Notes: generated from the sequence alone by a model not told the origin. Counted from the stretch's first letter, positions 11,721 to 23,935 are shown. The stretch: 64,000 nt of DNA from Epiperipatus broadwayi (GCA_028023455.1 JAQFVV010012400.1:14765748-14829747), one strand, 5' to 3'. A program made the numbers and translations.

Positions 11721-11961
11721 ATAATTTAAAAAAAAAGTTTTGACAATTCTTAAAAAAATTGTCTAAAATGTTCTTGCTATCATGTGGGAAGAAAAATAAA
11801 ATATTTAACTAATTTCAGACTGACTTATTATTATAAAAAAAATATGCATGAGAAAATTGAATACTACTTTCCACATTGATTAAATAACCCTAAACTAAAC
11901 CTGAGGAACATCCTGCCAACTTATTTAATTATTTTTAATACAGCTATATAACCAATTAGTT

Positions 11962-11964
<3 letters not shown>

Positions 11965-11992
<28 letters not shown>

Positions 11993-12037
11993 GACTTGGA
12001 AATTAATGAACAATATATATATATATATATATATATA
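11965..12037. repeat. (TA)n microsatellite with duplicated flank
   Basis: Two long AT runs are separated by GACTTGGAAATTAATGAAC; the same GACTTGGAAATTAATGAA follows the second run. This is a ~45-bp tandem duplication leading into the 310-bp repeat. Confidence 0.85.
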
Positions 12038-12320
12038 TGACTTGGAAATTAATGAATGCAGGAATAGATAAAAAAGATAATATTAAATAGGACAAAGTTA
12101 GATAAATTTAAAAAACAGAACAAAATATAATAGATATTGATAATGCAGATTTCTAAGAAATTAATGAGATTTATATTTGAATATTAACAAATAGGACTTA
12201 AAATCAGTAAATAGGTTATAAAGTAAAATTAAAATAGCTGTGACATGTTATTAAAAGATAGCAGTACAGTCACTTATTGTGCATTTTGAAAATAAAAAAA
12301 GATTTCCGAAAGAAAATATT
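12035..12320 (+). repeat. ~310-bp dispersed repeat, copy 3
   Basis: This is the same family as 6165-6815: AATTAATGAATGCAGGAATA, AATAGGACAAAGTTAG, TAGCTGTGACATGTTATT and a TTGTGCATTTTGAAAATAA end occur in the same order. As at 6.2-6.5 kb, it begins in AT repeats. Confidence 0.85.
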
Positions 12321-12554
12321 TCTAAAAAAAAATTAGCTTATGCGTTTGTCTGTCAACCAAGATTGCAGCCCATATTTGTGATAAATCTGCAGTTTTGGGA
12401 GATTACAATAAATCTGTACAAAAATATGGCTGCTAAGAAACATTGTATTTAATAGTTTTATTTTATTTTTCATTCCTGTTATTTTCAAAAAAAATAAATC
12501 ATTGTCAAAAAATTATAATATTTACAGTTTATTATTTTTTGTTCATGTTGGTAG

Positions 12555-13300
12555 CCTGAAGTCCCTAATGGTCTCCAAAATCATCTCAAATGGATCCTGT
12601 TATTCATGCAGCCAATGCCATATACATTCAGCTAAATAGGAATCCAGGTGTTGTTGCATGGTTTCCTGGTGTTTTTTATTTCGCCATTTAACCAGCCTCT
12701 AAAGTCTTTCAATGTTTTGTGTATGCATGTTAGCTGGATCAATGACTGACTTCAAAAAGTTCAAATCCTGCATGCATTAATTTATCATTTTTAAATGTTT
12801 TCCAGCAGTCTGAATGAATTGTAGAATCATTGGCAACATTTTGATTTATCGCAACCACAACACTAACTGCTGTTGTAATAGGAACACTTATAATGAAGCA
12901 CTCTTTGGTTTCTCTACACAAGCCACCAAATAAATACTGTTGTGGAAGCATTCTCCCCTGTTAATTTTTATGCTTGGGAAAAAGATTTTCATCAATTTCA
13001 ACAATTCTGTTAGGTCCTCTGAATTTGCACAATGGTCAAGGCAAAAAGCTAACTTCTCTTGGGTAGTTATTTCAATCTATGATGGTGTTGTTGGACAAAT
13101 CCAGTCAATCTTTTCCCCATTTAATGGATATTACATCACTACTCCAGCTGTAAATAAATCTGAGTGCATTCAGAAATGAAATTTTGGAGCCCTCTAACCA
13201 CATTTCTTTATGAATGGATCCTATACCTTTGGAAATACTCCAGTGCATCATGTTTTGCAATGAGAAAGTCCCAAATTTTGATCATGATGAAAATTTAACA
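12555..13300 (-). pseudogene. Merlin (IS1016/ISXO2-type) transposase relic
   Basis: On the minus strand one frame runs through about 165 codons from near 13235 to 12739 with four in-frame stops but no frameshift. It reads MWLEGSKISFLNALRFIYSW, then GPNRIVEIDENLFPKHKN, PQQYLFGGLCRETKECFIIS, a VPITTAV block and STIHSDCWKTF. These are the Merlin/ISXO2 hallmarks: EGSKL, VEIDE (first catalytic acid), WVFGG, SDCWK (second acid). The open part is 12739-12951. A weaker continuation (RGWLNGEIKNTRKPC) lies in another frame down to 12555. I found no clean terminal inverted repeats. Confidence 0.85.
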
Positions 13301-14125
13301 AAAAAAAATTAAAACATAATGCTGACAAAAAAAAAACATGCTGAAATAAAACAAAGTAGAACAATGCTCAGAGCATCTCGTTGCATCCACATTATTACAC
13401 AGGTAAAACAAAAATTGAAATAAAGCATCTTAATGTAATTTATTGGAATTTATTACATTTTTTAAATTTAAGTTATTATTTTAAAAAAAAATTAGAATAG
13501 AAAAGGAAAAAATAAATTGTAGGCCCCCAGAATACATATTCATCAAAAATATGAGCTGCCATCTTAGTTGATAGGAAAATGCACAAGTACTGAAAATTTT
13601 CCTATTTATGATGAAAAATGTGGCTTGGTAATTCTCCTGTAGTAAAGAAGTTGAAAAAGATACTAATGGCTGAACTGATAGATGAACAAAGTGTACCAAT
13701 GTTAATGCCAATAAATATCTTTTCTAAGATTATATTTGACTTTTTATAATTACATCTTTACCCTGCATAGCAGTTGGCTACTTAGCGATATTTCACAATA
13801 GCGATCATCATCAATTTGTACCCATTACTTTGATTTATAACGATCAGGAAAAATAAAAATAATTTTTTTGGCAGCCATCTTGAATTTTGCATCACTGATG
13901 ACATCAGAGAATAGGTATTTTAAATACATTTTACCCAATGTTTTATTCATAAAGCACAATGTTAGTGCTGCATTCAGTATTTTGATTATAAACATATAAA
14001 CTTAAAATATATATAAATATATATATATAAAATATATAAATAAAGTTATTTGCTTAAAGTGTTGAAGGAGTATTGATGAATTTATAGTGTATATATAATT
14101 ACTGAATCTATAATACTATATACAT
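13301..14125. other. AT-rich DNA, possible transposon flank
   Basis: A GGCAGCCATCTTGAATTTTG segment near 13870 is partly mirrored by ATATGGCTGCTAAG near 12425, which might be sub-terminal parts of the Merlin element. Otherwise nothing is recognised. Confidence 0.3.
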
Positions 14126-14230
14126 ATAAGTGTTGAATGTCTTTAGAAAAATTAAACTTTATTTAATTATAATGTACAGTACTTGGATTATTTAAATAAA
14201 ATTTAATTTTTCTAGACATTCAACACTTAT
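14126..14230. repeat. Inverted repeat, ~38-bp arms
   Basis: ATAAGTGTTGAATGTCTTTA and the following AT-rich bases pair with the segment ending TCTAGACATTCAACACTTAT. A ~25-bp loop separates the arms. It is probably a small fold-back element. Confidence 0.9.
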
Positions 14231-15730
14231 ATTAGATGATGAAAACAGTACAACTAAAATACCATCATCACAAACTTTCAGGAAAACACTAAATACTAAT
14301 ATTAAATTGTGTGTATGTATTCCTTCATTATGTGCACCCAAGTGGTTTCAAATCAAAAGAAAAACAACATTTTAAAATAAGAATGTTGAATTAGAAAAAA
14401 ATTTAAAAAGAAAAACAGATTGCATTTAAAATAAGTGTTAATGAAAATTTTTTCTACATGAATGGGAAAACACTATTACATTAGTAAAAACATACAATAA
14501 GAAAAATAAACTTAGTGTATGTTTTAGAAAATTAGAACAGTTAGATTTTTTTTCTTTTAAAATAAGTTGATTTTTTTTTCTAATGTTGACTGATTTATAA
14601 TAGCATTAAACCTTTTGTTATTCTGTAGTACAGTAATAAGTCTTTATGTTCAATTAAATAATTTATAATTAAACATTGTTTTTTAATTTGAATAATTTCA
14701 CATAATAATAAACATAAATGTACAGTACGGTAATACAAATTAAAAAAAAAAAAAGCACTCCAGTATGGATTTTTTTTTCATTACGATGAAAAACTTCTGC
14801 GGAAGAATATAAAAACTCTTAAATTCAAATTTAGTTTCATTCTCTCTTTCTTTTTGCTATACCGTATTGTTTAAATAGTGAAAATATGTATTTTTTTCCT
14901 TAGTGATATAAAACTTTTCTTATAGATATCATATTTAGTCATCATTGCCATCAAAAAATCAAGAAAATCTTTGAGCTTGGAAACCAATGTGAATATATTA
15001 CATCGACAAACTGACCAATTTTTTTCCCACAGACCCCCATTATAAATACATATTCTGTATACAATATTCTTGCTTAACGATGAGTTTTGGAGGACCAATT
15101 GCCATTGCTAAGCGGAGTAAAGGTGTATTTGCAATCCATTTATTGGCTTTCTTCATATTATAGAAAAGATATGGATAATAAATGAAGAAAAGTATAGAAA
15201 AAAGATTCATTATTTCTAATAATTATATAAATCACTGCAAATATTAAAAAGAATTATATATATAAAATTAATATATGGAATTGTAATCAATCAGTTGACT
15301 ATTTTTAGAAATGAAAATAATTATTATTATAAGATTGAAAAATAAAATATAAAAGATGTGGGGAGGAGGATGAATAAAAAAATTTCTATTAAAAGATTAA
15401 CAATAAAAATAATAAGTATTATCTTAGAAAGTAAAAACAAACAATCGAACAAAAAACATTTCTTATTACTAGATCTGAGCAAGAATTGAAAAAAATGACA
15501 GAATAAAGTTGTTTTGCATGCTAACAAGATTATGATGACAATAAAATAGAGAACATTTATTAAAAAACTGAAGAAAACAGAAAATATTTCCAAAGAATAG
15601 GAAAGTTCAAGTAAAAGACCAAAAAAAAAAAAAAAAGACTGGAGAAAAATAAGCTAAAAAATAATACTACAATACTAAAAAAAAAAAAATCCTAACCCAG
15701 TTTGACTCCTGAAAAGAATATCAAAATTTA
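14231..15730. other. AT-rich DNA, nothing recognised
   Basis: The stretch is rich in homopolymers. Short open frames at 14871-15098 and 15327-15593 (minus) are low-complexity and hydrophobic, with no domain I recognise. Confidence 0.4.
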
Positions 15731-15802
15731 ACTAGACCTGGATTTAAAATCCAAGGTATGAAAATTGCAGGCAGAGGTGTTAACCATTATACTACTAGGC
15801 AG
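15731..15802 (-). repeat. Degenerate tRNA-like segment
   Basis: The minus strand reads GCCTAGTAGTATAATGG TTAACACC, a good A-box/D-arm match, followed about 30 nt later by GGATTTTAAATCC in the B-box position. The anticodon stem does not pair and the T-loop is mutated, so it is a tRNA pseudogene or SINE head. Confidence 0.45.
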
Positions 15803-17075
15803 TTCGAACAAGCCACTGTACATATTTTATTAACTTATAATTTGAATAGTTAATTCATTCTTTTGTAAGATGCTTTCTAAAAAAACAAAACAAAAAACGA
15901 AACTGGTTTATATAAAAAAAGATGACAAATTGGGAATGTTCTATTTGAGAGGGAAGAAATGAATATACTCAAATGCCAAAAATTATTCTCTTTAAATATA
16001 CATTCATTTATTAGCTTCAATAAAGACTCCAAAAAAAATAAAACATGAGAATTTTCAGATCTCCATATGAAAGATTAATATTCCAATCATTTTATTAAAT
16101 TATAATACCTCTTATTTGAAGTCTTCGGTAATCATCTTTGATTATAATTAAGTATAGTATAGTTTGTATTTCATAGATTTATAAATGTAGAATTTAATTA
16201 AAATTTACATTTTAAAACTTAGTGGAAAAGTTTTAACTTGAAAATTGTTTAAAAATTGTTAGTTTTTAATTTATTTACATAAAATATTTAGATTAATAAT
16301 TAGAATCAATTTTTCCAATTACGACAAACTTTTTTTTTTAAAGGTTGAGGAAGGAGGAAATGCATATTAAAAAAAAAAACCATTTTGACACAGAGGTATT
16401 AAAAAAAAAATCATTTCTTTATTCTATATTAATGAAGACAGATTTAGATAAGCAAAACAATAGGGAAAATAAAAAAATTATATAAATAAAAATATTCTTA
16501 TGAATGAATAACTAATATTAATATGAGATTTGAAAAAGAGTAAAAAATAAATTTTAATTCAATCCCTCATTTGTTTAAGAATAAAAAAAAAAAAACTAAA
16601 CCAACTAGTATGATATAAATCACATGACTAAAAAAAAAATTAACATATTATGCTAAAGAACCATTAATAATAGCTGTGAACAAAAAAATTATTTAGCAGC
16701 GGTAATGTAAGTAAAAATAGTTTTTTGATAACTTAAGTAAGTATTAGTTGTGTGTGTGTTTGTGTCATAGCTACGTGTATGTAAGTTTGGATACATTTTC
16801 TGAGTAGAGTAATTTTTTTTTTAGCATATTTAGTAAAGTTACAAACTAATTTACTGAAAACTTTTATAGTATTCATAATAGTCTATGGTGTTTGCGTAAC
16901 CACATTTCTATCCATTAAAAAATTCTGATTTAAAGCATTTAATATTTTATTATTTTCTTTATGACTTTATTCTGCATCTATCTCAAGAATTAAGTGACTA
17001 CAAAAGAATTAATAAAATATCTGGATATTTAACATTTACTAATAAATATATATAATTTATTTAGAACATAAAACT
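15803..17075. other. AT-rich DNA with many A-runs
   Basis: No gene or repeat family is recognised. A TGTGTGTGTTTGTGT run lies near 16750. Confidence 0.4.
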
Positions 17076-17205
17076 CTCTGTGCCATCTCATATTGCTGAC
17101 CTACCTGATCACACACATGTTGAAAAGATAAATAATCACCAATATATGTATTTCATGCTAAACCAGCAATCATCAATTGATCCAGATTACTATCCTCACA
17201 CATAT
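17075..17205 (-). mobile_element. Hammerhead-bearing SINE, copy B minus arm
   Basis: The minus strand contains the hammerhead head and spacer of the SINE family, but the core reads TTGATGA instead of CTGATGA, so the ribozyme should be inactive. The tRNA-like end is truncated near 17080. A plus-oriented partial copy follows at 17255, making an inverted pair. Confidence 0.7.
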
Positions 17206-17254
17206 ATAATCAGTGATTGCTGGTTGTTCTTTTATATATGTATTAAAAAAAAAA

Positions 17255-17345
17255 ACGTATATTGGTGATTATTTATCTTTTCAACATGTGTGTGATCAGG
17301 TAGTAAGTCGTGTGAAAGTCTGAGTTCGAATCCCGCATATATTAC
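17255..17345 (+). mobile_element. Hammerhead-bearing SINE, copy B plus arm
   Basis: This arm begins at ACGTATATTGGTGATTATT, about nine bases before the predicted cleavage site, after an A-run. It continues through the spacer to a clear B box, GAGTTCGAATCCC, at about 17320-17332. It lacks the ribozyme 5' half. Confidence 0.75.
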
Positions 17346-19019
17346 ATATATGAATGCAGGTTTAAGCCTGTGCAATGTATTATAACATAAAAAGAACTAT
17401 AGAAATTTATATCCTTATGCATATATATATATATATTAATTACTTCAACTACTTGTTTATGTATTTTATATAGGCATGTATGGTTAAATGAATCAATGTT
17501 TTCCCGGACGAAAAAATATTTTTCTAATTGGTAATTTTGTGTAAATGGATATTTAAAAAAATCAATAGCATTATTGGAAAAAATCTATATCGATTAGATT
17601 GTAAGATATCTCACACTTATTTGAATGAAAAGCTGGTAGCTTATTTCATTTTCTGAGGAATTGTAAGAGAGTACGATTCAAAAAATAAAAGACACTTTCA
17701 CATAACATGGTTCTTTAAGATGCCAGTGATAGTATCAAATATTATAAGCTATTATTATTTTTCAATGTTACATATAATACAAATAATGTTTTTCAAAAAT
17801 CCCATCAAGCAAGAATATAATTCAACATGATAATTTATGCCAACTTGAATTTCTGAATCAAAAAATAAATACAAACATACATATTCCAAGAAAACGTGAT
17901 CTCATAAAGAAGACTTGAATAATATAAATCAACAAAAAAAACAATCAGTAAATGGCATTTGTAATAGATGATAACAAAATAGTTTAAATGCATTCTGGCC
18001 ATTGTTTGTTTTTGTTTTTTTACCCATTGAGTACAATATATGCTTTTATATGAATAAATGTATATTATTCATACAATTTTAGTATAAAATTATAATGCAT
18101 GAATAAAAGAGATAAAAGTTATGAATGGAGTTTTTATCATTCATTGCCTGTATAAAAATATTTGAACTTTAATAAATTTAAAACCAATATCAGATGTTGA
18201 TCACTGGCTATTAATGAAGGGATTATGGATAATTAAATAGCTTTTAGATATGAGGATTAACTTCATATAATCAATAAATATTATCCGAACAAGATTATTT
18301 ATTACTGACTTGTAGAATAAAATGCTTGCTTACATTAAAGTTAATTACTGTTTCTGATGCAATCTATTATTTCCACCTCATTCCCTTTCCATTCTTTGTT
18401 TTATCATTTTTAGTTACTAAGGTTGACATAGGATACAGTCATCATTATACATTATGTTGTAGGCCATTATCTTGCATTAATTAAGATAATGGGATTGTGT
18501 TTATATAATTGCATTTCTAACGTTCAATTAAATCATAACAATTTTTACTTGGATCTTTTGATTTTTTTTAAATATTAGTCTTTGGGTTTGAGAAAGCAAT
18601 GATGGAAATAGATTTAGCATAGTTTGGAAATGAGAATACTCCTTAAGTGTTTAAATTTATACGCCACATATGTAGTAAAGTGATCCCTAATGATTGTTAG
18701 TTATGATCTTGTACAAGATAGTAAAAACAAGTTGCTTTAAAAGTGGAATTTAGGACAGCTCTATTTAGGGATGATTATCTGGACTTTATATAGAAGAACC
18801 TAAAAAAGATGGTCTAGAAATGGCTTTTGACAAAATCTTGTTAGGTCACTATATCTGGCAGATTATTTATTTAAGTGGTAAAAGTAGTTATACTATTTCT
18901 AAATATAGATACCAACTTTCTGAAAGTAGTATAGTGCTTGTAGTTAAAAAGTGTCAATACAACCACTAAGTTTAATGAACAGATTGAAATAATTATATAA
19001 ACAGAGATAAAAAATACTT
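17346..19019. other. AT-rich DNA, nothing recognised
   Basis: A short perfect inverted repeat, CCATTATCTT...AAGATAATGG, lies near 18465-18493. No coding signal was found. Confidence 0.4.
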
Positions 19020-19171
19020 GTTTCTTCAATCATAATTGGCGTTTTTAAATTTAACTTGAAATAAAAGCATGGGGGATCCAGAAAGGAATTGACTTAATTA
19101 ATTTCTGCCCCCCCCCCCCCATGCTTTTATTTCAAATTAAATCTAAAACCCCCAATTATGATTGAAGAAAC
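19020..19171. repeat. Fold-back repeat with ~60-bp arms
   Basis: The left arm begins GTTTCTTCAATCATAATTGG and runs to GCATGGGGG. The right arm begins CCCCCATGCTTTTATTTC and ends CAATTATGATTGAAGAAAC. The arms are nearly perfect reverse complements around a ~35-bp centre containing a C13 run. It is probably a small MITE or snap-back copy. Confidence 0.9.
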
Positions 19172-20170
19172 TTTTTTTTTTTTTGCTTTTTAGTCCACGG
19201 TAAATAAAAGCATTTAATATATATAAAAAATATTTTTATTTATTTTAATTTTTTAATATTGGCACAGAAAATACAAATATAAGACTATATTGTACTATAA
19301 ATCAATTGACACATATATATCACTAGATATTTCTGCAGTAGGTTAATATGTATATCCCTTATGTATTGTAACCGAATAAGTATAAGCTGTTACATTTCTT
19401 TCAAATAGAAGTAAAATATATATATAAAATCACCCTCGAGTAGAAATATATGTATAAAAAGGGGGGTGGGTTAATAATTTGATTTGAATTAATATATATA
19501 ATGCACAGATGGCAAACTAATTATGTAATTTAAAGTTAAAATCTAAAAACAAGATTCTTTTTAATATAAAAGAATTTTTAAAAAAATGCTGTTAATTAGT
19601 TATTTTTGTTCTTAGAATAGAAAGGATTTTCTATTTTGAGGTAATAGCAAACAATCCCTTGGGCATATAGTCAGATAAGAGATAAATTAAAAGAATACTA
19701 TTGATGGGAGTTTACAGAGTTAAGAAAAGAAAAAAAACTTTGAAGGGAGAAAAGATTTTTGGGATTGCTAAGTATATTTATAAGGGTGCTGCGAATCTCC
19801 AAAATGTAGGGGTCAGCAATAATTTATGTTTCCCATATTTGCAGCAGCTGAAGCAGTCTCCAGAATAGGACTGTTCTCAGAAAATAGCCAGCAACGAACT
19901 TCTCTCCATCTAAAAGAATAGGAAATGGAAAGAACTTTGAATTCTGCCATGCATCAAGGATTACAAAGATGGACTTTATCTATAGCATAGGAAAATATAA
20001 ACTTTTCTTTTAAATGAAGTATGAACATTAATCATACAATGCAAACTTTTTCCAGTATTTTAAGTGTCACTTAATTTTTAAAAGAAATCCCTTATCTGAC
20101 TAAATTTTAAATTTATATATTTTCTTTTTTAAAAAATATGCTTAATATCATTTCCATTCTCATAATTTCT
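19172..20170. other. AT-rich DNA, unidentified repeat-like patch
   Basis: The part near 19790-19990 is less AT-rich than its surroundings, which suggests an unidentified repeat or older coding remnant. No domain was read. Confidence 0.3.
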
Positions 20171-20700
20171 TTTAAATTAATTATTTAAAGTCAGCTTGAG
20201 TGGCTGCATAGATTCGTAAGATTGTTAGTTTAAAATATGTTAATTTTGGGCTAATTGTTTCGTACTTGAATCGGTGCTAGTGGATAGATGTACGGATGTT
20301 TTATGTCAATGTAACTTGAGTAGGTGCATTAGATACTCGTTCCCTTGTACCGCGTTAGCATACAGGGCATAATACCCACGTGAACGTATAACCCAAAAGA
20401 GTAGTCATCACGTTGCCAATGGTCGTAGACGTAATTCCTTCGCCATTGATTTTCTTACACTCTGACTGGGACAGTAAGCTGGCAAAGATGACTATCACCA
20501 TTTACAGAGCTTCACATATAATTTCATTCTTGTATCATGGGGAAGATGCTCATTGCTTCTCACCACGATTCATTATTTTCCTAATGATATCATGCTACAG
20601 ATGTAAAATTCCTGTTAGCATGATTGTGTTATGCTAATAATCTCATTTTGCATAGGTCACATCAGTATATCTAAGCTAGCATTGGTTTAAATGTGAGATT
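20170..20700. other. Higher-GC patch of unknown nature
   Basis: This patch has visibly more G and C, and more CpG, than the flanks. It includes a diverged duplicated phrase (CAGCTTGAGTGGCTGCAT near 20192 and AACTTGAGTAGGTGCAT near 20311). An open frame of 74 residues at 20413-20637 (+) has no motif I recognise. It could be a repeat, a regulatory element or an exon. Confidence 0.3.
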
Positions 20701-20995
20701 TTTGGCCTAAGATTAAAAGGGATTGGATTGGTTATTGCGTAATCTATGTAGCATGTTCACACTTAATAAAATATTAAAATTGTCTTTAAATCTATTAAAT
20801 GCTTCAATCTGTGCATACAATCCAAATCAAATATATTTAGTTGATTTAATTTTCATAATTTTTTTAATGCATGTGTGAGTTATAATAAAATGTTTTGTTG
20901 AATTAATTTTGGCTGTAATTTATTTTATATATTTTATTAATATTTAAAAGTAAGCATTAGAAATTTGAATAATTTCAGTGTGATTGATATTTTAG

Positions 20996-21141
20996 GCTCA
21001 GCTTCTCCCTGAGCTAGCGACTGGTGCTTTTGGTTCGATAAAAAGGTAACCTCTCCCATGCGTATCCACCTATTGTATAAATTTTCCAGGTTCAAATGGT
21101 CTGGTGGTGCCCTGGTATGGCAGATTAGGTTAGGGAGGTTT
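20996..21141 (+). repeat. SINE-like repeat C, plus copy
   Basis: The segment ATAAATTTTCCAGGTTCAAA followed by TGGTCTGGTGGTGCCCTG has a B-box-like GGTTCAAATGGTC and matches the reverse complement of 36130-36190. The upstream GCTCAGCTTCTCCCTGAGC forms a short hairpin. Confidence 0.55.
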
Positions 21142-21958
21142 ATTGACTGTTATAGTATATTTAATATGTGTACATAATTATATATGTGTATAATTAAATC
21201 ATTAAGTAATTTAAAATATGATATCTTTTTGAGTGTTTAACATTTTTTTTTTGATTGGATTTTTTTTTAAAAAAAAAAAAACCTACCAAAACTATATTGT
21301 AAACTAACTTTATTTTATTCTAACTTAAATCAAGCTTTCAATTAAAATGCACATTATTTAAAACATATTGAAGTTCTAGAATGACTTAAATTTGATATCA
21401 AAATTTCCTAAGCCTACTAATCCATACTGAAGAAACTATAGTGCCCTATTGCTTTGGCAGGGATGCAGAAAAAGTATTAAATTTCAACAAATTATATTGA
21501 ATTTATATCTATTAAACCTCAATTTAAAAATATTACTATAACTTTACTCATGCTTTCAAGTAAAACTAAAAAATCTCTCTATTGCTTCCTCACAGGCATT
21601 ACTTAAAACACATTGAAGTTCTAAAATGATTTTTAAATTTGATATCAAAATATTCAAAATTTCCCTGTATAGTAGTTTATAACTAAAAAACTAAGTCATC
21701 TACCTAAAATATTATAGTGTAATATGACTTTGTCAGGTATTTATTTCTAATGTATCAAATTTGAAACAATTCTATTGAATTTAAATCTATTAAACCCCAT
21801 TTTAAAATTTTATTCTATCATAAAAAATAAAAGAGTTTACAAGTATTAACAAACAAACAAACCAACAAATTGAGATAAATAAAAGAATTTAAAAATTATT
21901 TTTCATAACAATAATTAAATAAGATTATTTATTAAAAAGTAATATTAACAAATCACTA
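21142..21958. other. AT-rich DNA with a diverged internal duplication
   Basis: AAACATATTGAAGTTCTAGA near 21360 and AAACACATTGAAGTTCTAAA near 21608 begin two related ~240-bp blocks, both with TTTGATATCAAAAT and ATTAAACC phrases. No coding signal. Confidence 0.5.
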
Positions 21959-21960
21959 TA

Positions 21961-22916
21961 CACCTGGGTCTCTTTTTACGTGGACTTATTTAACACGATT
22001 TTGAAGTTATGCAATTCGTGTTTCACCGGAAGTCGAACTCCGATAATGCGCTATTAATTTAAACAATAAATTTCGAGCACTTACGTTATATTGAAAGTAA
22101 TAGCACATTATTGGAATTTGACTTTCATCTTAGTAATTTCAATATTTCCAGTGCTTTATAATAGTAAGATTTTATGCAATAATGAAATTAAAATCATGAT
22201 TTCCACATTTTATGTATACACACATTAAATTTTACAAGATTATAAGGTAAATTTGTTCAAACATTGTGCGTGTTAATTTTGCATTTTAAATCACATTCTG
22301 TTTTTGCTTTTTAAAAAAGAATGTAATCAATTATTAATCATTTAGTATCTGCAAGTATATTTTTAAAAGGTGAGTAATAGCAGTGGCACAATTAAAATTG
22401 AAAATTAAAGACAAAAATAAGAATTTAATTTTTAGTTGTTAGATTAATTACTAATTATGTTATCACCAGAAAACCATTAACACAACATGAGAGTGACATT
22501 AGCACTAGTTGTATTTTCTCTTGTGAAGAATCTGTTTTTTTACCAGTTTGCAACCTGTTTAACGGCAAATAGCGATAATAATTAAAACGTGTATAAAAAA
22601 ATGTAAATTACTGTAAATTATGCATAAAAATATATTGTTTTGAATAAAATTAAATATTATAGTTAAAAAAAGTTTGTCTTGTATCAATTTTTTTCAAATT
22701 TGAAATTTTTTATTAGTCATATTTTATTTCCTTATTTTTTTTTTTTTTGCGCGAATTTTAAAGTAATTTTACGTTGGTGCTTTGCTTTTACGCGAATTTT
22801 GAAAAATCACAGACCGCACCCCCCCTTTTCAATGTAAGTTACATCTATTTTTGTGCGATTTCGTTTGAGCGTGTTTTCTGAGGAACCTATCTATCGCGTA
22901 AAACGAGACCCAGGTG
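21961..22916. mobile_element. TA-flanked DNA transposon, non-autonomous
   Basis: The ends are inverted: CACCTGGGTCTCTTTTTACG at the left and, read from the right, CACCTGGGTCTCGTTTTACG. TA dinucleotides flank both sides (21959-21960 and 22917-22918), as expected for the Tc1/mariner/pogo superfamily. The 956 bp contain no transposase. An internal inverted repeat of ~28 bp lies at 22029-22056 and 22098-22125, and a duplicated CGCGAATTTT motif lies near 22752 and 22792. Confidence 0.85.
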
Positions 22917-23050
22917 TAATTAATATTTTCATGAATTTTTTAAATATATATAATTACTGTGACATTAAACTCTATATACTGGACCATATATATACTCATT
23001 CATTTTGTCAAAAATATTGTGTGGAATACTTTAAATGTAACATCTATATG

Positions 23051-23160
23051 TTTTTTTCTTTTTTTCATGTGTCATCGCATCGGCTGGAAAGAGAACTGCT
23101 AACCTGAGACAACTGCTTGTAAGGCAGTTGGGCTGACTTCTTGACCACCAATGCTTGGCA
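23051..23160 (-). mobile_element. tRNA-derived SINE B, minus copy 1
   Basis: Read on the minus strand, it starts TGCCAAGCATTGGTGGTCAA, has GTCAGCCCAACTGCCTTACA in the A-box region, a degenerate B-box region and ends GCCGATGCGATGAC followed by an A-rich tail (T-rich on the plus strand at 23051-23066). It matches copies at 31.3, 37.8 and 55.6 kb. Confidence 0.75.
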
Positions 23161-23749
23161 AATACAACATTTCAGTGAATAATCATTAAACTGTTTCTCA
23201 CCTATACTATTTATTAGGCTTTCATTCTATTATTTTTATTTATCCGTATTTATTTTGCCCCATTCCTTAAAAAATGTTTTTTGGATTCATTAAAATAAAA
23301 AATTCTGACTGATTCTTTGATGATTGCATTTTTAATGACTTTTAAAAGGTGACATTTTTTGCCAAAATGATTCAAGAATTAATAATAGATTAAAAGTGTA
23401 AATAAAATAATCAATTGTTAGTTATGGGCATTTTATAATTTTTTTAATGCACTGAAAGTATAAAATGGATCTAAAAAATGATATATAATTCTACTAAACC
23501 ATTGGATAATATATGGTATTAATAATTTTTCAAATGGATGGAAATATTTTGATAATCATTTGAATAATGATAGTTAATAATTCAGATGTCTGATTTTATA
23601 TAATTTAAACTACAAGATATTTTATCTTCATGAATCTGATTAAATCTAAATGAATATGTAAAATCAGAAATCTGGTTATTCAAAGCAGATTGTTCACATT
23701 ATACAGTTTTTACAGAATAAAATTAGCATTATTATTTTGATAAAAAATC
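23161..23749. other. AT-rich DNA, nothing recognised
   Basis: No domain or repeat family is visible. Confidence 0.4.
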
Positions 23750-23935
23750 TGAAATGAAACTTGTTGCCAAACAGGAATATTTATTAGTTCAAATTTTGTT
23801 TTACATTTTTATGACAATAGACATTGGAATCTTTTATAGGTGACTTCATAAACAAGTTTAAAGGCACACCATAGATTTGATAATGAAGTTTTTAATTTGT
23901 ATCAAGATAAAAAAAAAAAAAAGCAGTCAGTGGCA
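23750..23935 (+). pseudogene. LINE reverse transcriptase scrap
   Basis: The translation AHHRFDNEVFNLYQDK near 23865-23915 matches the short insert between the RT palm and YADD box in some LINEs (RTDGKLFNL-RL-AK). The surrounding DNA aligns with 4860-4960 of the first LINE relic. It ends in an A-run at 23909-23922. Confidence 0.45.

Noticed and set aside
12940-13179. 79-residue plus-strand open frame
   Set aside because: It is the antisense shadow of the Merlin transposase relic, whose motifs read clearly on the minus strand.
13888-13915. CTGATGACATCAGAGAATAGG as a hammerhead core
   Set aside because: GATG/CATC give a short palindrome, but no GAAA box and no stem I partner are present.
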